From positions 1-26,001 of the forward strand of contig JAEZMI010000204.1 in assembly GCA_023414975.1 (NCBI GenBank): a stretch of DNA of 26,001 nucleotides, read 5' to 3'. The position numbers and the translations under genes are program-made. Shown here piece by piece: positions 16,572 to 25,116 of this stretch. The notes below the pieces were generated by a model. The model was not told where the DNA came from and searched no databases. It saw only the letters and a program-made list of their open reading frames with translations. The DNA comes from Pseudomonadota bacterium. Its GTDB lineage: Bacteria; Pseudomonadota; Alphaproteobacteria; Rhizobiales; Xanthobacteraceae. How positions within the stretch are numbered: position 1 is the stretch's first letter; each line of letters opens with the position of its first letter.

Positions 16572-17888
16572 TCAGGGCGTGACGCCCGCCGTGGGCTCGC
16601 CCGGCGGACGACCCAGACCGGCCGGCAGCGCCATGGCCGGACCTTCCGTCGGCTTCTGAGCCGCGAAATAGGCGTTGATCGCACTCACCATGGCATCGGT
16701 GACACTAGACTGCCAGTCCGCCGATGTCATGAGTTCAAGGTCGCGGGTGCTGGAAAGATAGCCCAGTTCAAACAGGACGGATGGCACGTCCGGCGCCTTC
16801 AACACCTTGAATCCGGCCGATTTCAGCGGCGCCTTGTGCATTCGCGCCGTCTCGGAGACGCTGCCCACCAGCGTGCGGGCGAAATGGGCGGAAAAGTTCC
16901 GCGTCTCCCGCTGCGCGAGGTCGAACAGTATGCCAGCCACATCCGCCGGTTCCTCGGAGAGGTCGAGACCCGCGATCATGTCGGCCTTGTTTTCCGAATC
17001 GGCGAGGCGTTGGGCCTCGGCGTCCGACGCCCGGTCGGAGAGGGTGTAGATCGTCGCGCCGCGGGCATCGCCGTCGCGTGCCGAGAGCGAATCGGCGTGC
17101 AGCGAGATGAACAGGCGCGCATTGTTCTCGCGGGCGAACCGCACCCGCTGGCCAAGCGCCACATATGTGTCGCTGTCGCGGGTCAGCAGCGCCCGGTACT
17201 TGCCGGCGCGGTCGAGCTTCATCTTCAGCTGGGCGGCGATGGACAGGACGAGATCCTTCTCGGTCACGCCGCGCGCGGCGTTCACCGCGCCGGAATCGAT
17301 CCCGCCATGGCCGGGATCGATGACGATGACCGGCCGCCGGTCCCCCGCATCGGCCGCCTCAGCGGTGGGCATCTGCGGCTGGTCGGCCGGGCGCACGGGG
17401 GCCGCGACGGTCTTGAGAAAACTCGCGCGGTCGGTCTTCACGAGGTCGATGACGAGGCGCGCCGGCTGCCCTTCCATCGGCTCCAGCACGAACGCCTTGT
17501 CGATGGTGACGGGCGCGGCGACGTCCATGACGATGCGCGCCTTGCCCGGTGCGAAGAGGCCGAAGCGATAGGCGCTCACCAGCCCCCGCCCTTCCTGTCC
17601 GGCGCTGGAAGGGAGCGCGAAGACCACGCCGGGCACATCGACCACCACGCGATAGGGATCGGCCAGGGTGAAGGCGCCGAGCGGCACAGCGCGTGAAAGG
17701 TCGATGACGAGGCGCGTACGCTCGCCGTCGCCCGCGAGCCGGGCATCGGTCGCGACGGCCGGGTCGTCGGAACTGTCCGCCGACGAGATGGGCGCCGACG
17801 GGACTTGCGCGACCACGGGCAGGGCCGCGCCGGCGCTGATGAGCGCCGCCGAGAGACCAAGCCCGAAGAGTGCCTTGCGCCAGTTCAT
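16572..17888 (-). CDS. amiC: N-acetylmuramoyl-L-alanine amidase, AMIN + Amidase_3
   Basis: A periplasmic zinc amidase that cuts the bond between N-acetylmuramic acid and the stem peptide during daughter-cell separation. The 438-residue product has a signal peptide (MNWRKALFGLGLSAAL..., cleavage near AQ at 28), an AMIN domain at about 48-150 that in the family targets the septum or the wall, and an Amidase_3 catalytic domain at about 185-408. Catalytic and zinc ligands are visible: His194 in DPGHGGIDSGA, Glu210 in GVTEKDL, His264 in SLHADS and Glu374 in FELGYLS. A blocking-helix-like insertion lies between the second His and the last Glu (about 295-350), as in amidases activated by EnvC- or NlpD-type LytM factors (inference). 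The C-terminal 25 residues are Pro/Gly-rich. A GGAGG lies 12 nt upstream of the start. Confidence 0.95.
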   Translation of the reverse strand: MNWRKALFGLGLSAALISAGAALPVVAQVPSAPISSADSSDDPAVATDARLAGDGERTRLVIDLSRAVPLGAFTLADPYRVVVDVPGVVFALPSSAGQEGRGLVSAYRFGLFAPGKARIVMDVAAPVTIDKAFVLEPMEGQPARLVIDLVKTDRASFLKTVAAPVRPADQPQMPTAEAADAGDRRPVIVIDPGHGGIDSGAVNAARGVTEKDLVLSIAAQLKMKLDRAGKYRALLTRDSDTYVALGQRVRFARENNARLFISLHADSLSARDGDARGATIYTLSDRASDAEAQRLADSENKADMIAGLDLSEEPADVAGILFDLAQRETRNFSAHFARTLVGSVSETARMHKAPLKSAGFKVLKAPDVPSVLFELGYLSSTRDLELMTSADWQSSVTDAMVSAINAYFAAQKPTEGPAMALPAGLGRPPGEPTAGVTP

Positions 17889-17972
17889 CGCGTCGGGAAG
17901 CCTCCGTCAGGAGTGTGGGAGAGGTAAGGCGCACGGCGCGCCGCAGGCCTGATTTTCCGGTCCGGCCTGAGC

Positions 17973-18002
17973 TTTCTAGCGGAAATAGGAAGGCTTGGTT
18001 AA
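17973..18002 (-). promoter_or_regulatory. Candidate promoter of amiC-mrcA
   Basis: On the minus strand TTAACC (17997-18002) and TAGAAA (17973-17978) with 18-nt spacing give a leader of about 80 nt before amiC. Each element matches the consensus in four of six positions. Confidence 0.35.
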
Positions 18003-18096
18003 CCCTTCCTTGACGGGCGGCCGTGGAGACATGGCGAACGTGGCCGCGCGGACACGCCCTCATGCGGGACGTCCTGACGCGATTAGGACACGATCC

Positions 18097-18126
18097 TTGC
18101 CAAATCAGCACGCATGCCGCTATTAA
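18097..18126 (+). promoter_or_regulatory. Candidate rne promoter with palindrome around the -10
   Basis: TTGCCA (18097-18102) and TATTAA (18121-18126) are 18 nt apart. The predicted transcript would have a leader of roughly 540 nt before rne. The -10 lies inside the spacer of a perfect 7-bp inverted repeat (GCATGCC at 18112-18118, GGCATGC at 18128-18134), so a dimeric regulator bound there would cover the promoter. Confidence 0.45.
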
Positions 18127-18132
18127 GGGCAT

Positions 18133-18669
18133 GCATATGGTTCGCATTCCGGGTCGCTCACTGGACGTCCGGCTTACGCGGTCCGATGGCGTGGGGCGCT
18201 CCTGACGGACTGCCCGTCCCCGATCATGATTGGGCCCCTCCGCGGGCGCGTGATCGAGACCAGCGGAACCTGTTCCGCCCGCCAGGTACCGCCGTCGCCG
18301 ACGTCGTTTCCGGGTCCCGGCCGCCGGATGGTGGCGCTTTCGCGCGCATATCCCCGGGCCCAGCCGCCATGTGCCTTGAGCCGGATCGGCCCCGATCGCG
18401 GCTTGCCCTGTTCGATCGAGGAATGGACGGCAGCACACGATGACGCGTCAGCCGGCAAGTGCGGACCAGATGGCCAGCGGGTATGTGCACCGCAGCCATG
18501 TTCGCCCGGCCGCGTCGAGCCTGCTGCGTCCGCGCCGCGTGATTGCGGCGTCGCTTCCTTATTCCTTTTCCTTCCGCGACCTGTTTTCGGTCCGCCCTTA
18601 CTGGCACGGCTGCCGCCGTCCGGCGTCCCAGCGGACGTCGACGGCGCCGGTGCCGCATATGAGAGTTCA
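18133..18669 (+). promoter_or_regulatory. Long, structured 5' leader of rne
   Basis: The gap between amiC and rne is 781 nt and holds no gene I can support. It contains several strong potential hairpins: GCGGAA / TTCCGC at 18263-18278; a stem centred on GATCGG / CCGATC at 18379-18403, closed by AGCC / GGCT; and GACGG / CCGTC near 18204-18218. A pyrimidine-rich, AT-richer stretch lies at 18550-18600 (TTCCTTATTCCTTTTCCTTC). In gammaproteobacteria RNase E controls its own mRNA through hairpins in a long rne leader. A similar feedback here is inferred from the layout, not from a sequence match to that element. Confidence 0.5.
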
Positions 18670-21396
18670 ATGGCCAACAAGATGCTCATCGACGCCACCC
18701 ACCCGGAGGAGACCCGGGTCGTGGTGGTGCGCGGCAATCGTGTCGAGGAATTCGACTTCGAGGCCGCCAACCGCAAGCCGCTGCGCGGCAACATCTACCT
18801 CGCAAAGGTCACGCGGGTAGAGCCGTCCCTCCAGGCCGCCTTCATCGAGTACGGCGGCAACCGGCACGGCTTCCTCGCCTTCAGCGAGATCCATCCCGAC
18901 TACTACCAGATCCCGGTCGCCGACCGGCAGGCCCTGCTCGACGAGGAAGAGCGCCAGCAGCGCAAGGAAGCCGAGGCCGAGAACGAGGACAAGCCGAAGG
19001 GCCGCTCCCGTCGTGGCCGTGGCGCCGCGAAGGAGGCGGCGGGCGACGAGACCGTCTCCGAAGCTCCCGCCGAGGACGCGGCTGAGGACAGCGCCGACGA
19101 AAAGCCGCGCGGTCGCAACCGCCGTCGCCCCTCTCAGGCCTCGTCCGACGACGAGGGCGGCGGCGAGGTCGAGGAAATCGCCGGCGAGGAAGAAGTCGTC
19201 GAGCAGGTCGGCTCCGACGACGCCCTTGAGGAGGTGCCCGAGCGCGGCGCACCCCGCGTGCGCGCCCGCCAGTACAAGATTCAGGAAGTCATCAAGCGCC
19301 GGCAGATCATGCTGGTGCAGGTCGTCAAGGAAGAGCGCGGCAACAAGGGCGCAGCGCTCACCACCTATCTGTCGCTCGCGGGCCGCTATTCGGTGCTGAT
19401 GCCGAACACCGCGCGTGGCGGCGGCATCTCGCGCAAGATCACCTCGGCGGACGATCGCAAGCGCCTCAAGGAAGTCGCGTCCGATCTCGATGTGCCGGAG
19501 GGGATGGGCGTCATCCTGCGCACCGCCGGCGCCAACCGCACCAAGACCGAGATCAAGCGCGACTTCGAGTATCTCCTGCGCCTGTGGGAGAATGTGCGCG
19601 AGTTGACCCTCGGCTCGACCGCGCCCTCGCTGGTCTATGAGGAAGGCTCGCTCATCAAGCGCTCCATCCGCGACCTCTACAACAAGGACATCGACGAGGT
19701 TCTGGTCTCCGGCGACGAGGGCTATCGCGAGGCCAAGGATTTCATGCGCATGCTCATGCCGAGCCATGCGAAGAACGTGAAGCCTTACAAGGAGTTGCAG
19801 CCGATTTTCACCCGCTTCGGGGTGGAGAGCCAGCTCGACGCGATGTTCCTGCCGCAGGTCCAGCTCAAATCCGGCGGCTATCTCGTCATCAACCCGACCG
19901 AGGCGCTGGTCTCGATCGACGTGAACTCGGGCCGCTCCACGCGCGAGCACAATATCGAGGACACGGCGCTCAAGACCAATCTCGAAGCCGCCGAGGAAGT
20001 CGCCCGCCAGTTGCGTCTGCGCGACCTTGCCGGTCTCGTCGTGATCGACTTCATCGACATGGACGAGAAGCGCAACAACCGGGCGGTCGAGCGCAAGCTC
20101 AAGGACTGCCTGAAGAACGACCGCGCCCGCATCCAGCTCGGACGCATCTCGCATTTCGGCCTCATGGAGATGAGCCGCCAGCGCATCCGCACGGGCGTGC
20201 TGGAAAGCTCCACCGAGGTCTGCCCGCACTGCGGCGGCACCGGCCATGTGCGTTCCTCCCCCTCGGTCGCGCTGCAGCTGCTGCGCGCGGCGGAGGACAT
20301 GCTCCAGCGGTCCAACACGCATAATCTCATCGTCCGCACCCGGACCGAGAACGCGCTCTATGTTCTCAACCACAAGCGCGCCCACCTGCACGAGCTGGAA
20401 GCACGCTTCGGGGTCACCATCACCATCAGCGCCGACCCGACGCTGACGGGGCTCACCCCCTTCGCCATCGACAAGGGCGAGGCGGTGCCCAACCCGATTC
20501 CCCTGCCCCGCCCGGCGGAAATCCTGCCCGAGCCGGAGGAGATCGAGCCCGAGGTCGCCGAGGAGCCGGAAGAGGAAGAGGTTGAAGTCCGCGAGAGCCG
20601 CGAGCCGCGCGAACAGCGTTCGGTCCCTGCTGCCGAGACCAATGGCCATGGCGAGCAGGGCGAGGGCAACCGCCGTCGGCGCCGTCGTCGGCGGCGCCGG
20701 CGTGGCGGCGGGCAGAATGGCGAGAACGGCCACGGCAACGTCGAGAATGGCGGGCTGGAGGCGTCCGGCGCCGGGTTCGAGGATGACGGCGAGGACGAGG
20801 ACGCCGAGGCGAGCGATACCGTTGTCGAGGCGAGCGCCGTCGCGGTCGAGACCTCGGCTGTCGATGCCAACGCCGAAGTGACGCCGGAGGCGCCGGTGGT
20901 CGGCGAGGCGGCGGTGGACGCCGTCGAACTCGCGCAGGCCGATGAAACCGTCATCGCGGAAGAACCCGCCGCGGAAGATGCCAAGCCGCGCCGCGGTCGC
21001 CGCGGCGGTCGCCGTACCCGCAGCGCCAAGGCGGATGCCGCCGAGGGCAGCGAGGCGTCGGCGACCGAAGCGCCGGTTGAGGCGACGCAGACCCCGAAGC
21101 CGGCCGAACCCGAGGCCGCGCCCGAGCCCGAGAAGCCGGTGGAGGCAAAGCCGCGCCGTCGTCGTTCCACCGTGCGCGAGCCCGCTCCCGTGGTGGTCAC
21201 CGAGACCGGCGCGGCGGCGTCTCCAGAGAGCACCCCGGTCAGCGAGGCGGCTGAGCCGGCGGCCGACAACGTCGCGCCGTCCGAACCTGCCCCGAGAGAG
21301 ACGGCGCCCGAGCCCGCCCCGGCGGAAGCCGTCGCGCCGGAGCCCGACCGTCCGCGCCGTACCGGCTGGTGGCAGCGCAAGATATTCGGCGAGTGA
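18670..21396 (+). CDS. rne: Ribonuclease E
   Basis: The endoribonuclease that starts mRNA decay and processes rRNA and tRNA; its C-terminal half scaffolds the degradosome. From the ATG at 18670 the product is 908 residues (MANKMLIDATHPEETRVVVV). The S1 domain (about 38-235) is split by an insertion of roughly 110 residues, Glu/Ala- and Arg-rich (about 97-205), as is typical in alphaproteobacteria. The DNase I-like catalytic core has Asp417 and Asn419 in SIDVNSGRS and Asp460 in VVIDFIDMDEKR, spaced exactly as in E. coli (Asp303, Asn305, Asp346). The Zn-link is Cys518-x2-Cys521 in CPHCGGTG. After about 600 the chain is low-complexity, with an Arg run near 668-680 (RNA binding) and long Ala/Glu/Pro stretches, ending in RRTGWWQRKIFGE. 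The Shine-Dalgarno is weak. The frame is open 148 codons further upstream, but homology starts at MANKML. Confidence 0.96.
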   Translation: MANKMLIDATHPEETRVVVVRGNRVEEFDFEAANRKPLRGNIYLAKVTRVEPSLQAAFIEYGGNRHGFLAFSEIHPDYYQIPVADRQALLDEEERQQRKEAEAENEDKPKGRSRRGRGAAKEAAGDETVSEAPAEDAAEDSADEKPRGRNRRRPSQASSDDEGGGEVEEIAGEEEVVEQVGSDDALEEVPERGAPRVRARQYKIQEVIKRRQIMLVQVVKEERGNKGAALTTYLSLAGRYSVLMPNTARGGGISRKITSADDRKRLKEVASDLDVPEGMGVILRTAGANRTKTEIKRDFEYLLRLWENVRELTLGSTAPSLVYEEGSLIKRSIRDLYNKDIDEVLVSGDEGYREAKDFMRMLMPSHAKNVKPYKELQPIFTRFGVESQLDAMFLPQVQLKSGGYLVINPTEALVSIDVNSGRSTREHNIEDTALKTNLEAAEEVARQLRLRDLAGLVVIDFIDMDEKRNNRAVERKLKDCLKNDRARIQLGRISHFGLMEMSRQRIRTGVLESSTEVCPHCGGTGHVRSSPSVALQLLRAAEDMLQRSNTHNLIVRTRTENALYVLNHKRAHLHELEARFGVTITISADPTLTGLTPFAIDKGEAVPNPIPLPRPAEILPEPEEIEPEVAEEPEEEEVEVRESREPREQRSVPAAETNGHGEQGEGNRRRRRRRRRRRGGGQNGENGHGNVENGGLEASGAGFEDDGEDEDAEASDTVVEASAVAVETSAVDANAEVTPEAPVVGEAAVDAVELAQADETVIAEEPAAEDAKPRRGRRGGRRTRSAKADAAEGSEASATEAPVEATQTPKPAEPEAAPEPEKPVEAKPRRRRSTVREPAPVVVTETGAAASPESTPVSEAAEPAADNVAPSEPAPRETAPEPAPAEAVAPEPDRPRRTGWWQRKIFGE

Positions 21397-21429
21397 GCCT
21401 CGGGAGCTTCCGCCGCCATCGCACGACAG

Positions 21430-21458
21430 AAAAACGGCGCCTCGCGGCGCCGTTTTTT
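21430..21458. terminator. Bidirectional rho-independent terminator between rne and the aminotransferase gene
   Basis: An 11-bp perfect stem, AAAACGGCGCC / GGCGCCGTTTT, with a TCGC tetraloop, has extra T residues on the plus side and an A-run on the other. It lies 33 nt after the rne stop and 14 nt after the aminotransferase stop, so it serves both convergent genes. Confidence 0.92.
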
Positions 21459-21472
21459 ATGGCCCGGACGCA

Positions 21473-22675
21473 TCAGCCGCGTGCGAGGAAAGCGCCGATG
21501 CGCTCGACCGCTTCCCGCATTTCGGCGGCGGAGCCGGCATAGGAGAGACGCAGGTAATGATGGCCGCGATGCGGGTCGAAATCGACGCCGGGCGTCACCG
21601 CCACATGAGCTTCATCGAGCAGGCGCCGGGCAAAGGAGGCCGAATCGTCCGTGAACCGCGACACGTCGGCATAGAGATAGAAGGCCCCGTCCACCGGCAG
21701 GAATTCCGGCAACCCCGCCCGGGGCAGGCCTTGAGTGAGGATCAGCCGGTTCTCCTCATAGCCGTGCTTCACCGCCTCCATCTCCAGCGCGCCGTCAAAG
21801 GCGGCCTCGGCGGCGATCTGCGACAGGGTCGGCACGGAGATCATCAGGTTCTGCTGCAGCCGCTCCACCGCGCGCACCAGCGGGGCCGGCATCACCATCC
21901 AGCCGACACGCCAGCCGGTCATGCAGAAATATTTCGAGAAGGAGTGAATGATCGCCGCGTCCGGACTGATCGCCGCCGCTGTCGCCGCCGGAAACGCATA
22001 GTCCAGCCCGTGATAGATTTCGTCGGAAATGAAGCGGATCCCGAGGCTCTCGGCTGTGGCGATCAGCTCCGCCAGCGCTTCGGGCCGCATCATGGTCCCG
22101 GTGGGATTGGCCGGGCTGGCGACGAGAATCCCCTTCAGCGGCGTGCGGGCGTGGGCCTGCCGCAGCGCCTCGGGGGTGATGACCCAGCGCGAGGCCGCAT
22201 CCGTCTCGATCAGCACCGGCTCGCAGCCGAGCGCGGTGAGAATGTGCCGGTAGGGCGGATAGCCGGGATTGGCGATCGCCACCCGGTCTCCCGCCTCGAA
22301 CAAAGCGAGGAAAGCGAGCAGGAAGCCCGCCGACGAACCGGTCGTCACGACCACGCGGGCCGGGTCGAGATCGAGCCCATAGGCCTCGCCATAATGGCGG
22401 GCGATACGGGCGCGCAAAGCCGGCAGGCCGAGAGCGGTGGTGTAGCCGATGCGCCCATGCTCCAACGCCCGCCGCGCCGCCTCACGGGCGGTGTGCGGCG
22501 CCGGAGCGGCGGGCTGGCCGACCTCCATGTGAATGACGTGCCCGCCCTCCGCCTCGATGCGCGCCGCCCGCTCCATCACATCCATCACGATGAAGGGCGC
22601 GATATCGCTGCGCCGCGAGGCGCCGGCGAGAATCCCCGCGGCCTGTTGGGGAGTGGGCGCGCGCCGTGAGGTCAT
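21473..22675 (-). CDS. PLP-dependent class I/II aminotransferase
   Basis: A fold type I aminotransferase; the amino acid substrate cannot be read from the sequence. The 400-residue product from the ATG at 22675 has IHMEVGQP (the small-domain and substrate entry strand, about 48-55), YTTALGLPALR (78-88), the TTGSSAG phosphate-binding loop (111-117), Asn190 in SPANPTG, Asp218 and Tyr221 in SDEIYHG, the Schiff-base Lys248 in SFSKYFCMTGWRVGW, and RLSYAG near the end with the carboxylate-binding Arg. This matches the aspartate/tyrosine aminotransferase-like group often annotated simply as aminotransferase in Hyphomicrobiales. The frame is open to 22714, adding 13 residues, but ATG at 22675 begins the usual N-terminus. 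The Shine-Dalgarno is poor for either start. It is divergent from the M48 protease gene across about 145 nt. Confidence 0.92.
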   Translation of the reverse strand: MTSRRAPTPQQAAGILAGASRRSDIAPFIVMDVMERAARIEAEGGHVIHMEVGQPAAPAPHTAREAARRALEHGRIGYTTALGLPALRARIARHYGEAYGLDLDPARVVVTTGSSAGFLLAFLALFEAGDRVAIANPGYPPYRHILTALGCEPVLIETDAASRWVITPEALRQAHARTPLKGILVASPANPTGTMMRPEALAELIATAESLGIRFISDEIYHGLDYAFPAATAAAISPDAAIIHSFSKYFCMTGWRVGWMVMPAPLVRAVERLQQNLMISVPTLSQIAAEAAFDGALEMEAVKHGYEENRLILTQGLPRAGLPEFLPVDGAFYLYADVSRFTDDSASFARRLLDEAHVAVTPGVDFDPHRGHHYLRLSYAGSAAEMREAVERIGAFLARG

Positions 22676-22819
22676 GGTGCTCAACCTTGCCGTTCCGCCG
22701 TATCCGCGCCGCAATCTGCGGCTGGTCTCGGAACACGTTCAATGGAAGATGATCCGCGGACGACTTGACCCTGCCGCCATGACCGCGTCAGGGTCGCCCG
22801 CTTCTTTCTGCGTTGATGG

Positions 22820-24322
22820 ATGATGCCTCTGCCGCGCCTTGACAACCCCTCGTCGCCATTGCTGACCACCGGCACCGGAGACCTCCCGCACGTGGATGCG
22901 CGCGCGGGCGCGCCGGCTCTGCTGCGTCGTCTCGCGACCGGACTGAGCCTGCTCGCGGTGGGCGCAATGGCCACCGCGCCCGTGGCCATTGCGCCGGCTC
23001 AGGCGCAGTCGCAGCGCAACCCGACGATCATCCGCGACGCCGAGATCGAGGCGCTGATGCGCGATTACACCCGGCCGATCTTTAAGGCGGCGGGGCTGAC
23101 GCAGCAGAACATCCAGGTCGTCCTCATCGGCAATGATTCGTTCAACGCCTTCGTTGCCGACGGCAAGCGCATCTTCATCAACACCGGCACGCTCAAGCAG
23201 TCCACGACGCCGAACGAGGTCATCGGCGTGCTCGCGCACGAGACCGGCCATATCGCCGGCGGGCATCTGGCGCGTATGCGCCAGCAGCTGGAATCGGCGC
23301 AGACCATGGCCATCGTCGGCATGTTGCTGGCGGCAGGCGGCATGGCGGCGGGCGCGTCGACCGGCTCGAACATGGGCGGAACGGCCGCGGCCGGCGCCAT
23401 GACCATGCCGCAGGAAATGGTCCGCCGCACCCTGCTCGCCTATCAGCGCAGCGAGGAACAGGCGGCCGACCGCTCGGCCATCACCTATCTCAACGCCACC
23501 AAGCAGTCGCCGGCCGGCATGCTCAAGACCTTCGAGCGGCTGCAGAACGACCAGATATTCATCAGCCAGCGGATCGACCCCTATGCGCTGAGCCACCCGA
23601 TGGCGGCCGAGCGCATCGCCGTGCTGGAAGACCTCGCGCGCAAGAGCCCCTATTTCAACGTCAAGGATTCGCCGGAGCTGCAGGCCCGCCACGACATGAT
23701 GCGGGCGAAACTCGTCGGCTATACGCAGACGCCGGACGCGGTGGCGCGCATCTACGGCTCGCAGGGCAACAGTCTGCCCGCCCGCTATGCCCGTGCAATC
23801 TCCGCCTACCGGTTCGGCAGCATCGCCGACGCGACCCGCCAGATCGACGGGCTGATCGCCGAGCAACCGCGCAACCCCTATTTCTACGAGATCAAGGGTC
23901 AGTCCCTGCTGGAAGCCGGCCGCGCGCACGAGGCGATCCCCCCGCTGCGGCGGGCGGTGGAACTGTCCGACGGCAATCCGCTCATTCGCATGCTGCTCGG
24001 CCAGGCACTGGTGGCGACCAATGACAAGGGCCTGATGGACGAAGCGGTGCGGGAGCTGAATTTCGGCCTCACGCGCGAGCCGTCCTCGCCCGTTGGCTGG
24101 CGATACCTCGCCATGGCCTATGGCCAGCGCGGCGATTACCCCAATGCCGACCTCGCCTCGGCGCAATCCGCCATGCTCAATGGCGACTACAAGCTCGCCC
24201 GCGAGCTGGCGACACGCGCCAAGACCAAATTTCCGCTCGGCTCGCCCGGCTGGCTGAAGGCCGACGACATCCTCAATTTCAAGCCGCCGCAGGAAGCTAT
24301 GCGGCGCAAGCCAACACCGTAA
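22820..24322 (+). CDS. M48-family periplasmic metalloprotease with TPR repeats, BepA-like
   Basis: Likely an outer-membrane protein quality-control protease. The 500-residue product has a signal sequence (LLRRLATGLSLLAVGAMA to AQAQ at about 63) and an M48 domain with HETGH at 140-144 (His140, Glu141 and His144: zinc and catalysis). The third ligand is Glu213 in SEEQAADR. A Gly/Ala/Met-rich segment between them (165-195) could be a membrane-contacting loop or lid. The C-terminal half (about 310-490) is helical, TPR-like: ARYARAISAYRFGSIADATR, GQSLLEAGRAHEAIPPLRRA and AMAYGQRGDYPNAD. This is the architecture of E. coli BepA (YfgC), which degrades stalled LptD and BamA. The first ATG gives a long n-region; a GTG at 22892 behind GGAG would give a more usual signal peptide. 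It is followed after 11 nt by a DsbA-like gene, presumably one transcript. Confidence 0.92.
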   Translation: MMPLPRLDNPSSPLLTTGTGDLPHVDARAGAPALLRRLATGLSLLAVGAMATAPVAIAPAQAQSQRNPTIIRDAEIEALMRDYTRPIFKAAGLTQQNIQVVLIGNDSFNAFVADGKRIFINTGTLKQSTTPNEVIGVLAHETGHIAGGHLARMRQQLESAQTMAIVGMLLAAGGMAAGASTGSNMGGTAAAGAMTMPQEMVRRTLLAYQRSEEQAADRSAITYLNATKQSPAGMLKTFERLQNDQIFISQRIDPYALSHPMAAERIAVLEDLARKSPYFNVKDSPELQARHDMMRAKLVGYTQTPDAVARIYGSQGNSLPARYARAISAYRFGSIADATRQIDGLIAEQPRNPYFYEIKGQSLLEAGRAHEAIPPLRRAVELSDGNPLIRMLLGQALVATNDKGLMDEAVRELNFGLTREPSSPVGWRYLAMAYGQRGDYPNADLASAQSAMLNGDYKLARELATRAKTKFPLGSPGWLKADDILNFKPPQEAMRRKPTP

Positions 24323-24333
24323 CGGAGACCGAC

Positions 24334-25116
24334 ATGCCGCTCCCCCTTATCCGCCGCGCCGGTCGCGGGCTTATTGCCGCCGGCCTGCTGGCGAGCCTTG
24401 CGATCGGCATGGGCGTCGCCCCGGCGTCCGCGCTTGACGATGCCCAGCGCAAGGAGTTCGAAGGCGTCATCCGCGACTACCTCATCAAGAACCCCGAGGT
24501 GATCCAGGAAGCCATCATGGAGCTGCAGAAGCGCCAGGCGGCGAACGAGGCCAATCAGCGCCAGCAGGCACTGACCACGATGAAGCCGCTGGTGTTCGAT
24601 TCCTCCCGCGGCATGGTGGTGGGCAATCCCAATGGCGACGTCACTCTGGTCGAGTTCTTCGACTATAATTGCGGCTATTGCCGCCGGGCGCTCGCCGACA
24701 TGCAGCAGCTCATGAAGAGCGATCCCAAGCTCAAGGTGGTGCTGAAGGAGTTCCCGGTTCTCGGGCCGGGCTCGGTGGAAGCCGCCCAGGTCGCCGTCGC
24801 GGTTCGCCTGACCGCGCCCGACAAGTATTACGCTTTTCACGAGAAGCTGTTGAGCGAGCGGGGCCAGGCCAACAAGGCCAAGGCGCTGGAGGCGGCGAGC
24901 GCGGTGGGCATTGATAAGGCGGCGCTGGAGAAGGCCCTCGTCAACCCCGAGGTGAATGCCACGCTCGAGGAAAACCTGAAGGTGGCGGAGGCGCTCGGCA
25001 TCGACGGCACCCCCTCCTATGTGGTGGGCGACGCGGTGATCGTCGGGGCCGTCGGCCACGACCAGATCAAGGGCGCGGTCGATTCCGTGCGCAGCTGCGG
25101 CAAGACCCAGTGCTGA
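24334..25116 (+). CDS. DsbA-family thioredoxin-fold protein, periplasmic
   Basis: A thiol-disulfide oxidoreductase of the DsbA/BdbD/ScsC-like class. The 260-residue product has a signal peptide (RRAGRGLIAAGLLASLAIG, cleavage near ASA at 33), a charged N-terminal helical segment at about 36-80 (IRDYLIKNPEVIQEAIMELQ), the thioredoxin strand VTLVEFFDYNCGYCRRAL with the active pair Cys113-Gly-Tyr-Cys116, a helical insert, and the cis-proline loop GTPSYV. In ScsC-like proteins the N-terminal segment mediates oligomerisation; that may apply here (inference). Two extra cysteines close the chain (Cys255 and Cys260, SCGKTQC). The start has a CGGAG Shine-Dalgarno and follows the M48 protease stop by 11 nt, suggesting translation from one mRNA and a joint role in envelope protein folding. 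Confidence 0.92.
   Translation: MPLPLIRRAGRGLIAAGLLASLAIGMGVAPASALDDAQRKEFEGVIRDYLIKNPEVIQEAIMELQKRQAANEANQRQQALTTMKPLVFDSSRGMVVGNPNGDVTLVEFFDYNCGYCRRALADMQQLMKSDPKLKVVLKEFPVLGPGSVEAAQVAVAVRLTAPDKYYAFHEKLLSERGQANKAKALEAASAVGIDKAALEKALVNPEVNATLEENLKVAEALGIDGTPSYVVGDAVIVGAVGHDQIKGAVDSVRSCGKTQC

Noticed and set aside
18010..18040. TTGACG at 18010 as the rne -35
   Set aside because: No acceptable -10 is found 16-19 nt downstream.
18667..20733. 688-codon open frame on the minus strand
   Set aside because: Antisense to rne; it has no recognisable motifs and a shadow-frame composition.
20942..22669. 575-codon open frame on the plus strand crossing the rne 3' end and terminator
   Set aside because: It runs through the rne terminator and then antisense to the aminotransferase gene; it is not a plausible gene.
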